Shown: positions 1-8,478 of the stretch, in pieces
Position numbering within the stretch: position 1 is the first letter of the stretch
How the letters are laid out: each line of letters starts with the position of its first letter
Assembly (NCBI RefSeq): GCF_001305595.1
Contig: NZ_CP012401.1
Coordinates: forward strand, 930,001 to 994,000
Length of the DNA: 64,000 nucleotides
Source of the DNA: Azospirillum thiophilum
GTDB taxonomy: Bacteria > Pseudomonadota > Alphaproteobacteria > Azospirillales > Azospirillaceae
Reading direction: 5' to 3'
The notes under the pieces: generated by a model
The model's database searches: none
Told to the model about the DNA's origin: nothing
Seen by the model: the letters and a program-made list of their open reading frames with translations, nothing else
Made by a program: the position numbers and the translations under genes

Positions 1-1
1 C

Positions 2-847
2 CGGTTCGACCGGGACACGACGCTGGCCATCCTCGCCGGCTTCGCCTACAACCGCCGCGTCATGGTCCAGGGCTATCACGGCACCGGCAAATCGACCCAC
101 ATCGAGCAGGTGGCGGCACGCCTGAACTGGCCCTGCATCCGTGTCAACCTGGACAGCCACATCAGCCGCATCGACCTGATGGGCAAGGACGCCATCGTGC
201 TGCGCGACGGCGTGCAGGTCACGGAATACCGCGAGGGCATCCTGCCCTGGGCCCTGCAGCATGCCTGCGCCCTGGTGTTCGACGAGTATGACGCCGGCCG
301 TCCCGACGTGATGTTCGTGATCCAGCGCGTGCTGGAGGTGGAAGGCAAGCTGACGCTGCTCGACCAGAACCGCGTCATCCGCCCGCACCCGGCCTTCCGC
401 CTGTTCGCCACCGCGAACACCGTCGGCCTGGGCGACACCACCGGCCTGTATCACGGAACCCAGCAGATCAACCAGGGCCAGATGGACCGCTGGAACATCG
501 TGGCGACGCTGAACTACCTGCCGGTCGACGCCGAGATGCAGATCGTCCAGGCCAAGGTTCCGTCCTATGACGACGCCAAGGGCCGCGACACCGTCGCCTC
601 GATGGTGCGTCTGGCCGACCTGACCCGTGCCGGCTTCATCAACGGCGACATCTCCACCGTGATGAGCCCGCGCACGGTCATCACCTGGGCCGAGAACGCG
701 CGCATCTTCAACGACGTCGCCTTCGCCTTCCGCATCACCTTCCTCAACAAGTGCGACGAGGTGGAGCGGCCGACGGTGGCCGAATACTACCAGCGCTGCT
801 TCGGCGTCGAGTTGCCGGAGACGGGGGTCCAGGCGACCCTGGTGTGA
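2..847 (+). CDS. cobS: Cobaltochelatase subunit CobS (5' end missing)
   Basis: This is the AAA+ ATPase subunit of the aerobic CobNST cobaltochelatase, which drives ATP-dependent cobalt insertion into hydrogenobyrinic acid a,c-diamide in B12 synthesis. The reading frame is open from base 2, so the N-terminus lies outside the window. The first visible residues ([14 protein letters not shown]) already match the family. A Walker A motif (GYHGTGKST) and a Walker B-like stretch (ALVFDEYDA) are clear, and the C-terminus looks complete. cobT follows after about 190 bases on the same strand, the usual cobS-cobT pairing. Identification is very secure; only the start is unknown. Confidence 0.96.
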   Translation, partial: RFDRDTTLAILAGFAYNRRVMVQGYHGTGKSTHIEQVAARLNWPCIRVNLDSHISRIDLMGKDAIVLRDGVQVTEYREGILPWALQHACALVFDEYDAGRPDVMFVIQRVLEVEGKLTLLDQNRVIRPHPAFRLFATANTVGLGDTTGLYHGTQQINQGQMDRWNIVATLNYLPVDAEMQIVQAKVPSYDDAKGRDTVASMVRLADLTRAGFINGDISTVMSPRTVITWAENARIFNDVAFAFRITFLNKCDEVERPTVAEYYQRCFGVELPETGVQATLV

Positions 848-1040
848 CCTGTCCCGCGCCCCGCCCTTCACCTGGGGTTGGGGCGCGGAACACAAGGAGT
901 CACGCGGATCGGGACGGCTTTTGCGGGCAGGGCTTGCAGCTGCGGTACAAGTCCCCGGCATGCCCGCGAGAGCCATGCCCCGCGCCGTGCCCATCCCGCC
1001 CACCGCGCCGTAACCTTCCCAAGAACAAAGACGCCCCGCG

Positions 1041-2912
1041 ATGACCACCCAGAACGACACCCCCGTCGAGGCCTTCAAGCGGTCCACCACCGCCACGGTG
1101 CGCGCCCTGTCCCGGCGGGCGGAGGTGCAGGTGGGATTCTCGTCCGATCCGCCGGGGCTGTCGGGCCAGCGGGTTCGGGTGCCGCTGCCGGCGCGCGACC
1201 TCAATCCCGTCGATGTCGCCAAGCTGCGCGGGGCGGCCGATGCCGTGGCGTTGCGGTTGCGCCATCACGACGCGACTGTCCATGCCCACCGCATGCCGCT
1301 GGGCGATGCCGCGCGCCAGGCCTTCGATGCGCTGGAACAGGCCCGGTGCGAGGCGCTGGGCAGCCGCGACATGGCCGGCATCGCCCACAATCTGGAAGCC
1401 TCGCTGGAGGACCGCTACACCCGGCAGGGCTTCGACCGGTTCGAGGATCGCGGGCAGGTTCCGCTTGCCGAAGCGTTGCGGCTGATGGCGCGCGAGGCGA
1501 TGACCGGCGCCGCGCCGCCGCCCGCAGCCGCCCATGCGGTCGAGCTGTGGCGCCCCTGGATCGAGGAACGGCTGGGCAAGGACATGAAGGGGCTGGCCGC
1601 CTTCGCCGGCGACCAGGACGCCTACGCCAAGGCCACCCGCCGGCTGCTGGCCGACCTCGACATGGAAGTCGGCCAGGAGGCCGACCAGGAAGAGGAGGAG
1701 GACCAGCAGACCCAGTCCTCCGAGGACGAGAATTCGCCCGAGAACGGCCAGACCCGCGGCCAGGACGAGGACCAGTCCGACTCCGAATCCATGGCCTCGT
1801 CGGAGATGCAGGACTCGTCCGAGGCCGGCGAGAGCGCCGAGGAGGGCGCCGGCGAGGAAGGCGACACGGAGATGGGCGAGGGCGAGGGGGCGGAGGAGCC
1901 CGCCGGTCCCGGCCAGCCCTGGCGCAACGACCTCAACCGCCGCAACGAGCCAGACCCCAACGCCTACAAGGCCTATACCACCCAGTATGACGAGGTGGTG
2001 GACGCCGCCGAGCTCTGCGACCCGGCGGAGCTGGAACGGCTGCGCCACCTGCTGGACCAGCAGCTGCAGCATGTGCAGGGCGTGATCTCCAAGCTGGCGA
2101 ACCGGCTGCAGCGCCGGCTGATGGCCAAGCAGCAGCGTTCCTGGAGCTTCGATCTGGAGGAGGGCATCCTCGACGCCGCCCGGCTGGCCCGCGTCGTCGC
2201 CAACCCGGTGCTGCCGCTGTCCTTCAAGGCGGAGAAGGAAACCGACTTCCGCGACACGGTGGTGTCGCTGCTGATCGACAATTCCGGCTCCATGCGCGGC
2301 CGGCCGATCTCCATCGCCGCGATGAGCGCCGACATCCTCGCCCGCACGCTGGAACGCTGCGCGGTGAAGGTGGAGGTGCTGGGCTTCACCACCCGCGCCT
2401 GGAAGGGCGGCCAGGCGCGCGAGGCCTGGGTCGCCGCCGGCAAGCCGCCCCATCCCGGCCGCCTGAACGACCTGCGCCACATCGTCTACAAGGCCGCCGA
2501 CATGCCCTGGCGCCGGGCCCGCAAGAATCTGGGCCTGATGCTGCGCGAAGGCATCCTGAAGGAGAACATCGACGGCGAGGCGCTGCAATGGGCGCACAAC
2601 CGCCTGCTCGGCCGGCCGGAACAGCGCCGCATCCTGATGGTGATCTCCGACGGCGCGCCGGTGGACGATTCCACCCTGTCGGTGAATGCCGGCAACTATC
2701 TGGAACGTCACCTGCGCCAGACCATCGACCAGATCGAGACCCGCTCGCCGGTCGAGCTGGTGGCGATCGGCATCGGCCACGACGTCACCCGCTATTACCG
2801 GCGCGCCGTCACCATCGTCGATGCCGAGCAGTTGGGTGGCACCATGATGAACAAGCTGGCCGAGCTGTTCGACGAGGATGACCGCCGCGGCGGCCGGCGC
2901 GGCCGGCGTTAA
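1041..2912 (+). CDS. cobT: Cobaltochelatase subunit CobT
   Basis: CobT is the partner of CobS in the aerobic cobaltochelatase; the two form a chaperone-like complex that acts on CobN. The 623-residue product has an N-terminal helical region, a highly acidic Glu/Asp/Ser-rich linker at about residues 207-290, and a C-terminal von Willebrand A domain. The VWA metal-ion motif (DNSGSMRG) sits near residue 411. Length and this three-part layout are typical of CobT. The ATG at 1041 has only a weak ribosome site. The gene ends in an unusual AT-rich convergent spacer shared with the cyclase gene that follows. Confidence 0.96.
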   Translation: MTTQNDTPVEAFKRSTTATVRALSRRAEVQVGFSSDPPGLSGQRVRVPLPARDLNPVDVAKLRGAADAVALRLRHHDATVHAHRMPLGDAARQAFDALEQARCEALGSRDMAGIAHNLEASLEDRYTRQGFDRFEDRGQVPLAEALRLMAREAMTGAAPPPAAAHAVELWRPWIEERLGKDMKGLAAFAGDQDAYAKATRRLLADLDMEVGQEADQEEEEDQQTQSSEDENSPENGQTRGQDEDQSDSESMASSEMQDSSEAGESAEEGAGEEGDTEMGEGEGAEEPAGPGQPWRNDLNRRNEPDPNAYKAYTTQYDEVVDAAELCDPAELERLRHLLDQQLQHVQGVISKLANRLQRRLMAKQQRSWSFDLEEGILDAARLARVVANPVLPLSFKAEKETDFRDTVVSLLIDNSGSMRGRPISIAAMSADILARTLERCAVKVEVLGFTTRAWKGGQAREAWVAAGKPPHPGRLNDLRHIVYKAADMPWRRARKNLGLMLREGILKENIDGEALQWAHNRLLGRPEQRRILMVISDGAPVDDSTLSVNAGNYLERHLRQTIDQIETRSPVELVAIGIGHDVTRYYRRAVTIVDAEQLGGTMMNKLAELFDEDDRRGGRRGRR

Positions 2913-2996
2913 GGTAAGGATACGGGCGGAGCGTTATCTATATTTATCAATGATTTATCGATAAATCTGCCCTCACACCCGGCTCTATCCTTACCT
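2912..2996. repeat. Inverted repeat enclosing an AT-rich palindrome between convergent genes
   Basis: Arms AGGTAAGGATA (2912-2922) and TATCCTTACCT (2986-2996) are perfect 11-base complements. Between them lies a 16-base perfect palindrome, GATTTATCGATAAATC (2952-2967), in an AT-rich patch that stands out against GC-rich coding sequence. The element separates cobT from the convergent cyclase gene. It may act in transcription termination or bind a protein; neither is shown. Confidence 0.6.
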
Positions 2997-3003
2997 ATGG
3001 ACT

Positions 3004-5043
3004 TTATACCGTGGAGTCCGCGTCGGCCGATGGGGCGGGCGCCGGAAGCGGTGGCTTGAGGACCGGCGGTACCGCCTTCACCACCTCCTTGCGTTCGTCC
3101 TCCGGCACCAGCCGCCAGAGTTCGGTCATGCCGGTGCGGCCGCGCAGCGAACGGCCGCCCTGGCGGACCAGGGGGGCGGCGTCCTTGCCCTTGGCGACGG
3201 TGACGCCGCTGGTCAGCACGATCACCTCCGCATCGCCTTGCAGGGCGGCCGACAGCTCCTCGATGCGGGCGGCGACATTCACCGTATCGCCGACGATGGT
3301 GTAGTTGATCCGGCTGTCGGAGCCGATGTTGCCCACCACCACCGGCCCGCTGTGCAGGCCGACGCCGACATGGATCGGCGCCTGTCCTGCGGTCACCCGG
3401 CGGCGGTTGTCGGCGCGGATGGCGTGGTGGATGGCATGGGCGGCGCGCAGCGCGCGGGCGGCATGGTCCTCCTGCGCCTCGGGCGCTCCCCAGAAGGCCA
3501 TCAGGGAATCGCCGATGAACTTGTCCACCGTTCCGCCTTCCGCCTCGATGCAGGCGGCGAGCAGGGTGAAATGCTCGTTCAGCAGGGTGGCGATGTCGGC
3601 GGCGGCCATATGCTCGGCCATGCGGGAAAAGCCGCGGATATCGGTGAACATCACCGTCACCTCGCGCTGCACCGACGCGATGCCGCCTTCGGTCTCGCGC
3701 TGGCGCATCAGGCGCAGCACCAGCGCCTTCGGCACATAGGTCTCGAACCAGCGCAGGCCGGCGACCATCGCGTTGAAGGCGGCGGCGGCGCGCGCCATCT
3801 CGCGCAGGCGGGAGTCCGGCAGCTCGGCGATGGCGCGGAATTCGAAGGCGCGGACGCGGTCGGCAGCCTCGGCCAGCAATGCCACCTGCCGGCTGATCCG
3901 ACGCCCGACCAGCAGCGCGACCCCGACCGACACCAGCAGGATGGCGAAGCCGACCGCGCCGGTGATGTAGAGCCGGCGGATCTCGACGCCCATCTCGCCA
4001 TCGCGATAGCCGATGCCGATGATCCAATCCTGCTGGCCGTAACCGGACATGCTGCGGGTCAGGAACATGTAATCGCTGCCGAGCACGCTGACGCCGCGCG
4101 CCTCCACCCGCTTCTTCAACGACTGCACCGGCACGCCGCTGGTCCACAGCGCCGCCAGCGGCGGGTCGTCCACCTGATCGATGCGCGGCAGCGGCGGCCC
4201 GTCGAGCTTGTTGGAGAAATCGAAGCTGCGCCCGACCAGCGCCGGGTGCGCCAGCACATGGGTCTGGTCGTACAGCACGAAGGCATTCAGCCCCTGCTCG
4301 ACATACAGCACCGACAGGAAACGCGACAGGTCGCCCAGCGACACGCCGACCGCCACCTGCCCCAGATAACGGCCGTCGCGCCGCACCGGCTGATACAGGG
4401 TGACGAAGCTGTTCTGCGCCTCCTTCAGCCAGCGCGGATCGGCCCAGCTGGCCGCGCTGCGGTTGGGGCCGTCCAGCACCTCCGGCGGAACGTCGCTTTC
4501 GCCCTGGAGATCGATCGCCGTCACGGACAGGTCGCCGTTCAGCCGGCCGACCTGCACGCCCGTCAGGTCGGGCCGGATGAAGGCCAGGCCGGTGACGTCG
4601 GGGGCGCCGGCCAGCGCCCCGCGCAGCGTGTCGCCCATCGCAGTAGCGTCGCCGGCCCGCAATTCGCCGCGTTCGATCAGGCCGGCGACGAAGCGCGCCA
4701 TCTCCCGCGCCGGGTCGAGTTGGTGGCGCACCCGGACCTCCACCCCCGCCAGCGCCAGATCGGCCTTGTCGTTCAGCAGGGCGAAGGTGTTGGTGCCGGC
4801 GCTGACCAGCCCCAGGACCAGGACGCTGGCGACCGCCGCCAGCATCAGCGACCCGAATCCGGCGACCAGCACCGCGGCGATCGGCAGCCGCAGCCGGCGG
4901 CGACCAGCCGGTTTCGGCGCCGGTTTCAGCGCCGACTGCGGCGCCGGCGTCACCGGGGCCGCCCCCGCGTCGCCAGCCGGCTTCGCAGCCGGCGCCGGAG
5001 CGGACGGGAGCGTCGGTGTGTGCGCGGAAGGGGCATCGGGCAT
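3004..5043 (-). CDS. Membrane class III adenylate/guanylate cyclase
   Basis: Predicted to make cAMP or cGMP from ATP or GTP in response to a periplasmic signal. After an Ala/Pro-rich N-terminus there is a membrane segment at about residues 55-82. A large extracytoplasmic sensor region resembling a Cache domain follows, then a second membrane segment near 357-379, a HAMP-like linker, and a class III cyclase domain from about residue 461. The domain shows the two metal-binding aspartates (VMFTDIRGFS and GDSLMAFWG) and the NYTIVGDTVNVAARIE motif. I chose the ATG at 5043; a TTG at 5079 would add 12 residues. ATP versus GTP specificity cannot be settled by eye. The gene is alone on its strand here. 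Confidence 0.9.
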   Translation of the reverse strand: MPDAPSAHTPTLPSAPAPAAKPAGDAGAAPVTPAPQSALKPAPKPAGRRRLRLPIAAVLVAGFGSLMLAAVASVLVLGLVSAGTNTFALLNDKADLALAGVEVRVRHQLDPAREMARFVAGLIERGELRAGDATAMGDTLRGALAGAPDVTGLAFIRPDLTGVQVGRLNGDLSVTAIDLQGESDVPPEVLDGPNRSAASWADPRWLKEAQNSFVTLYQPVRRDGRYLGQVAVGVSLGDLSRFLSVLYVEQGLNAFVLYDQTHVLAHPALVGRSFDFSNKLDGPPLPRIDQVDDPPLAALWTSGVPVQSLKKRVEARGVSVLGSDYMFLTRSMSGYGQQDWIIGIGYRDGEMGVEIRRLYITGAVGFAILLVSVGVALLVGRRISRQVALLAEAADRVRAFEFRAIAELPDSRLREMARAAAAFNAMVAGLRWFETYVPKALVLRLMRQRETEGGIASVQREVTVMFTDIRGFSRMAEHMAAADIATLLNEHFTLLAACIEAEGGTVDKFIGDSLMAFWGAPEAQEDHAARALRAAHAIHHAIRADNRRRVTAGQAPIHVGVGLHSGPVVVGNIGSDSRINYTIVGDTVNVAARIEELSAALQGDAEVIVLTSGVTVAKGKDAAPLVRQGGRSLRGRTGMTELWRLVPEDERKEVVKAVPPVLKPPLPAPAPSADADSTV

Positions 5044-5138
5044 GCGCGGCAGCCTACCCGCCCGCCCGCCCGGCGGCAACCCGCCGGGCGGTATCCTTAC
5101 ATGGATTTCATGGCGATCGGCCCGGGCTTCCGCCGCCG

Positions 5139-6629
5139 CTATTCTCCGACGATAACCTTCACCCGGCGGCCGGGCTCCAGCGGTGTGCCGGGCGGCAGGT
5201 CATTGATGATCCGGAACAATTCTTCGGCATAGGGTTCCTGCGGCATGCGGCGGACGAAGCCCGCCACGCCGTCGCCGGGCCGTACCGTCGCCAGCTGGAT
5301 GCGGCGGGGGCGGTAGCGCGCGGCTTCCTCGGCGGTCAGCCGGTGGAAGCTGTTGGCCGCCGCCTGGAAATCGGCATCGAAACGAGACAGGGATCCGGCG
5401 GGCGCCAGAAAGGTGAAGCGGTACATCCGCCCATCCGGCGCGCGGATCGCGACCAGCCGGATGTCGGTGCTTTCGCCCTCGGCTTCGCCGCGGGTCGTGG
5501 CGGTCGCCGCGGGCATGCCGCCGATGGTGATGCGCTGGAGATTGCCCAGCGTGGCGCCCTTGCCCCAGACATCGCTCAGGAAGGCGGCAGGGTCGGGCAC
5601 ACCGGCCGCCGATCCGCCGTCAAAGGCCATGGCGGTGCCGTTCGTCCCCTTGGCGATCACCTGCTCCGCCCCGTTCAGCAGCGCATAGCCCTTCGGCACG
5701 GTGAAGGCGATGCCCAATTGCGGGTGGGCGAAAGTCCGGTCGCGGACATAGCCGTTCTCCGGACTGTCGCCATAGATCATGCCATCGACGGCCGCCAGAT
5801 AGGGTTCGCGCGGTCGGGCGCCCCCCGGCGGCATGGCGCGGGCCAGATCGGCGGCGCGGCGGACGCGGTCTTCGGTCTGCGGATGGCTGGCGAAGAAATC
5901 GAAGCCGCCCTCTCCCTTGCCGCCCGCGCGCAGGCCCTGATACTGGCCGTCGCGCCGCAGGGTTTCCAGGAAGGTCGCCATGGCGAAGGGATCGTAGCCA
6001 GTACGGCGCAGGGTGTCGACGCCGAGTTGGTCGGCCTCCAGCTCCTGCTCGCGCGAGTAGCCGGCAACCATCGCGGTGCCGCCCAGCCCGGCGATCTGCG
6101 CCAGCGTGTCGCTGCCGAAAACCACCCCCACCCCGGCGGCAAGCAGCCCGGCGAGGGTCTGCCTCGTCTGGCGCTGGGCGGAGTGGCGGGCGGTGACGTG
6201 GCCGATCTCGTGCGCCAGCACGCCGGCCACCTCCGCCTCGTCCTTCGCCAGCGCCAGCAGCCCGCGGGTGACATAGACGTAGCCGCCGGGCAGGGCGAAG
6301 GCGTTGACCACGTCGCTGTCCAGCACGGTGAAGGTCCAGGGATCGCGCGCCCGGGCGGTGGTGGATGCCAGCTTGCGGCCGAGCTCCGCGACATAGCCCT
6401 GCAGCCGGGCGTCCTTCACGGCGCCGCCGAACTGGGCCAGGATCTTGGGATGCTCCTGCGCGCCCAGCGACGCCTCGTCGCCACCGGACAACACGGTATC
6501 CAGCAGCCCGGCCGAAGCCGGGGCGGGAGCGGTCAGGGCGGGGGCGGCCACGGCCAGCCACAGGACGGCCAGGGCGGTTCGGGCCAGGTCGGACGGGAAC
6601 GGCTTGCGGAAGCGGGCATAGGTCGGCAT
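5139..6629 (-). CDS. M48-family zinc metalloprotease (BepA-like)
   Basis: A periplasmic Ste24-type peptidase, expected to act in envelope protein quality control. A signal peptide is visible at residues 1-40 (hydrophobic core AVLWLAVAAPAL, Ala-rich cleavage zone). The zinc-binding HEIGH lies at 140-144, and the third ligand comes from the downstream ELEADQLG motif. The C-terminal part ends in a small domain common in alphaproteobacterial M48 proteins (PGRRVKVIVGE). No TPR repeats are evident, so it is not a full BepA. The start is set at the ATG at 6629 rather than the upstream TTG. The gene is divergent from the nuclease gene. Confidence 0.9.
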   Translation of the reverse strand: MPTYARFRKPFPSDLARTALAVLWLAVAAPALTAPAPASAGLLDTVLSGGDEASLGAQEHPKILAQFGGAVKDARLQGYVAELGRKLASTTARARDPWTFTVLDSDVVNAFALPGGYVYVTRGLLALAKDEAEVAGVLAHEIGHVTARHSAQRQTRQTLAGLLAAGVGVVFGSDTLAQIAGLGGTAMVAGYSREQELEADQLGVDTLRRTGYDPFAMATFLETLRRDGQYQGLRAGGKGEGGFDFFASHPQTEDRVRRAADLARAMPPGGARPREPYLAAVDGMIYGDSPENGYVRDRTFAHPQLGIAFTVPKGYALLNGAEQVIAKGTNGTAMAFDGGSAAGVPDPAAFLSDVWGKGATLGNLQRITIGGMPAATATTRGEAEGESTDIRLVAIRAPDGRMYRFTFLAPAGSLSRFDADFQAAANSFHRLTAEEAARYRPRRIQLATVRPGDGVAGFVRRMPQEPYAEELFRIINDLPPGTPLEPGRRVKVIVGE

Positions 6630-6682
6630 ACCGGACAAAACCCCGCCCGACGGCGGATGTTCCGCGAGGGCCGTGCCTCTCC

Positions 6683-7579
6683 ATGCGAATTGCCCTGCTT
6701 CCGCTTCCGCGCCTGCTGCTAACGGCCCTGCTGATGTGCGGGCTTCCGCCGGTCGGCGGCGCCACGGCGGAGCCGTTGCGCGTCAGCGCGGTGCTGGACG
6801 GCGACACGCTGGAACTGGAGGACGGCCGCCGCGTCCGGCTGGCCGGGATCGAGGCGGCCAAGCCGCCACGCAGCGCCAATTCCCTTACCAATCCAGGCGA
6901 CGCCCGCGGCTGGCCGCTGGCGGAGGCGGCGACGGCGGCACTGGCCGATCTGGCGCTCGGCCGCCGCGTCGTGCTGCATGGGCCGGCGCCGGTCGACCGG
7001 CATGGCCGGCTGCTCGCCCATCTGGTGCGGGACGACGGGCTTTGGCTGCAATCGGCGCTGCTGGTGCGCGGTCTTGCCCGCGTCCACACCCGCCCGGACT
7101 CCCGCGCCTACGCCGCCGAACTGCTGGCGGGGGAGGAGGAGGCGCGCGATGCCGGGCGCGGGATGTGGCGCAGCCGGGTCTACGCCGTGCGCGACGCCGC
7201 CGATCCGGAGACCCTGGTCCGCGACCGCGACGGCTTCCAGCTGGTGGAGGGGATCGTTCTGGCCGTCTCCAAAAGTGGCGGCGAGACCTATCTGGACTTC
7301 GGCGCCGACTGGCGCAGCGACGTCACCGTCCATATCGGCCGCACCGCCATGCGCGAGGTTACCCGTGCCGGCATCGACCCGCTTTCCTTCGAGGGGCGGC
7401 GGGTTCGCGTGCGGGGCTGGATCACGCTGCGCAACGGGCCGATGATCGAGATCACCCACCCCGAGCAGATCGAAAGGCTGGAACGCGGGCAACCGTCCGC
7501 CACCCCGCCGAGGCCCGACGGCGACGGCCTGTGGGACGAGGACGAAGCGGACGACGAACCGGAGGATGAATCTGAATGA
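6683..7579 (+). CDS. Secreted thermonuclease-family (SNase-like) protein
   Basis: The 298-residue protein starts with a signal peptide (MRIALLPLPRLLLTALLMC). An SNase-like beta-barrel follows, with VLDGDTLEL, the RVRLAGIEAAKP segment where catalytic Arg/Glu residues usually sit, and the DRHGRLLAHL element. A C-terminal OB-like extension and an acidic tail (DEDEADDEPEDESE) follow. The usual Glu after the RLxGIxAP motif is not clearly present (AAKPPR), so nuclease activity is uncertain. Its stop overlaps the start of the cytochrome gene by four bases, so the two are probably co-translated. Confidence 0.82.
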   Translation: MRIALLPLPRLLLTALLMCGLPPVGGATAEPLRVSAVLDGDTLELEDGRRVRLAGIEAAKPPRSANSLTNPGDARGWPLAEAATAALADLALGRRVVLHGPAPVDRHGRLLAHLVRDDGLWLQSALLVRGLARVHTRPDSRAYAAELLAGEEEARDAGRGMWRSRVYAVRDAADPETLVRDRDGFQLVEGIVLAVSKSGGETYLDFGADWRSDVTVHIGRTAMREVTRAGIDPLSFEGRRVRVRGWITLRNGPMIEITHPEQIERLERGQPSATPPRPDGDGLWDEDEADDEPEDESE

Positions 7580-8448
7580 TGAAGCTGTCGATCGGATGCA
7601 TGGCCGGGCGAATGGCCGGATGCCTGCCCGCCACCCTGTCCCTTCTGCTCGCCGCCTTGTGGATCTGTCCGGCACTGGCCGGAGGGCCGGAGCTGACGAT
7701 CGCCGTCGCCGGAACGGAACGGGTCTTCGACCGCGATACCCTGCTGGCCCGGCCCGACGCGGTGAGCGTCGACATCCCCGCCGACGTGTCCTATGGCCGG
7801 CCGATGCGCTACCGCGCCGTGCCGCTCGCCAGCCTGTTGGGCACTGCCGACTTCCCTGCGGGTGCCGTGCTTGAGGGCGTGGCGTCGGATGGCTTCACCG
7901 CGCAGTTGCCGCCGGCGCTGTGCCTGCGCACCGGTCCCGACGGCGCCGTCGCCTTCCTGGCGGTGGAGCCGGCCGAACAGCCCTGGCCCAACCTTCCGGG
8001 CAAGGAGGTGTCCGCCGGTCCCTTCTATCTGGTGTGGGTGCGGCCGGAGGCCTCGGGGGTGCGCAGCGAGCAATGGCCCTACCAGCTGGCCCGCATCGTC
8101 GGCTCGGACGATCCCCTCCGGCGCTGGCCGCAGCTGGCGGTCGAGCCGGGACTGGCCGCCGACTCGCCCGCCCGGGCCGGGCAGGCGGTGTTCCTCACCC
8201 AGTGCATGGCCTGCCATACCCTGAACGGCGCCGGCAGCGCCACGATGGGCCCGGACCTGAACCGGCCGATGAACCCGACCGAATACCTCACGCCCGCCGG
8301 ACTGAAGCGGCTGATCCGCGACCCGCGGTCCGTCCGGACATGGCCCGGCCAGCAGATGCCGGCCTTCGATCCGGCGATGCTGAACGATGCCGACCTGGAC
8401 CGCGTCATCGCCTATCTGGGACATATGGCCGGACGGAAGAGCATGTGA
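7576..8448 (+). CDS. Exported class I cytochrome c with N-terminal sulfite-oxidase-like domain
   Basis: The 290-residue protein has an N-terminal signal peptide. A central region (about 40-200) resembles the molybdopterin-binding oxidoreductase fold (VPLASLLG, DGFTAQLP, PFYLVW) but probably lacks cofactor ligands. A C-terminal cytochrome c domain follows. Heme attachment is at CMACH (about residues 211-215), and the likely axial methionine is in QQMPAFDP. It should act as a periplasmic electron carrier or as the heme part of an oxidoreductase. It overlaps the upstream nuclease-like gene by ATGA. The partner enzyme is not in the window. Confidence 0.83.
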   Translation: MMKLSIGCMAGRMAGCLPATLSLLLAALWICPALAGGPELTIAVAGTERVFDRDTLLARPDAVSVDIPADVSYGRPMRYRAVPLASLLGTADFPAGAVLEGVASDGFTAQLPPALCLRTGPDGAVAFLAVEPAEQPWPNLPGKEVSAGPFYLVWVRPEASGVRSEQWPYQLARIVGSDDPLRRWPQLAVEPGLAADSPARAGQAVFLTQCMACHTLNGAGSATMGPDLNRPMNPTEYLTPAGLKRLIRDPRSVRTWPGQQMPAFDPAMLNDADLDRVIAYLGHMAGRKSM

Positions 8449-8478
8449 AGGGGCATTCGCCCCCTCGCATGACGAGCG

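Noticed and set aside
848..1040. Possible B12 riboswitch before cobT
   Set aside because: No recognisable B12-box or conserved core; the short cobS-cobT spacer is featureless.
900..2780. Long minus-strand reading frame opposite cobT
   Set aside because: It mirrors cobT in GC-rich DNA, has no recognisable domain and is His/Gly/Arg-biased as shadows are.
2934..2967. Cluster of TTATC sequences resembling DnaA boxes
   Set aside because: Matches to TTATCCACA are only 6-7 of 9, and no origin-type genes flank the site.
3238..5232. Long plus-strand reading frame opposite the cyclase gene
   Set aside because: Same reason; the minus frame has clear cyclase motifs.
8449..8465. Small hairpin between the cytochrome and enzyme I genes
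   Set aside because: Only about five base pairs; too weak to call a terminator.
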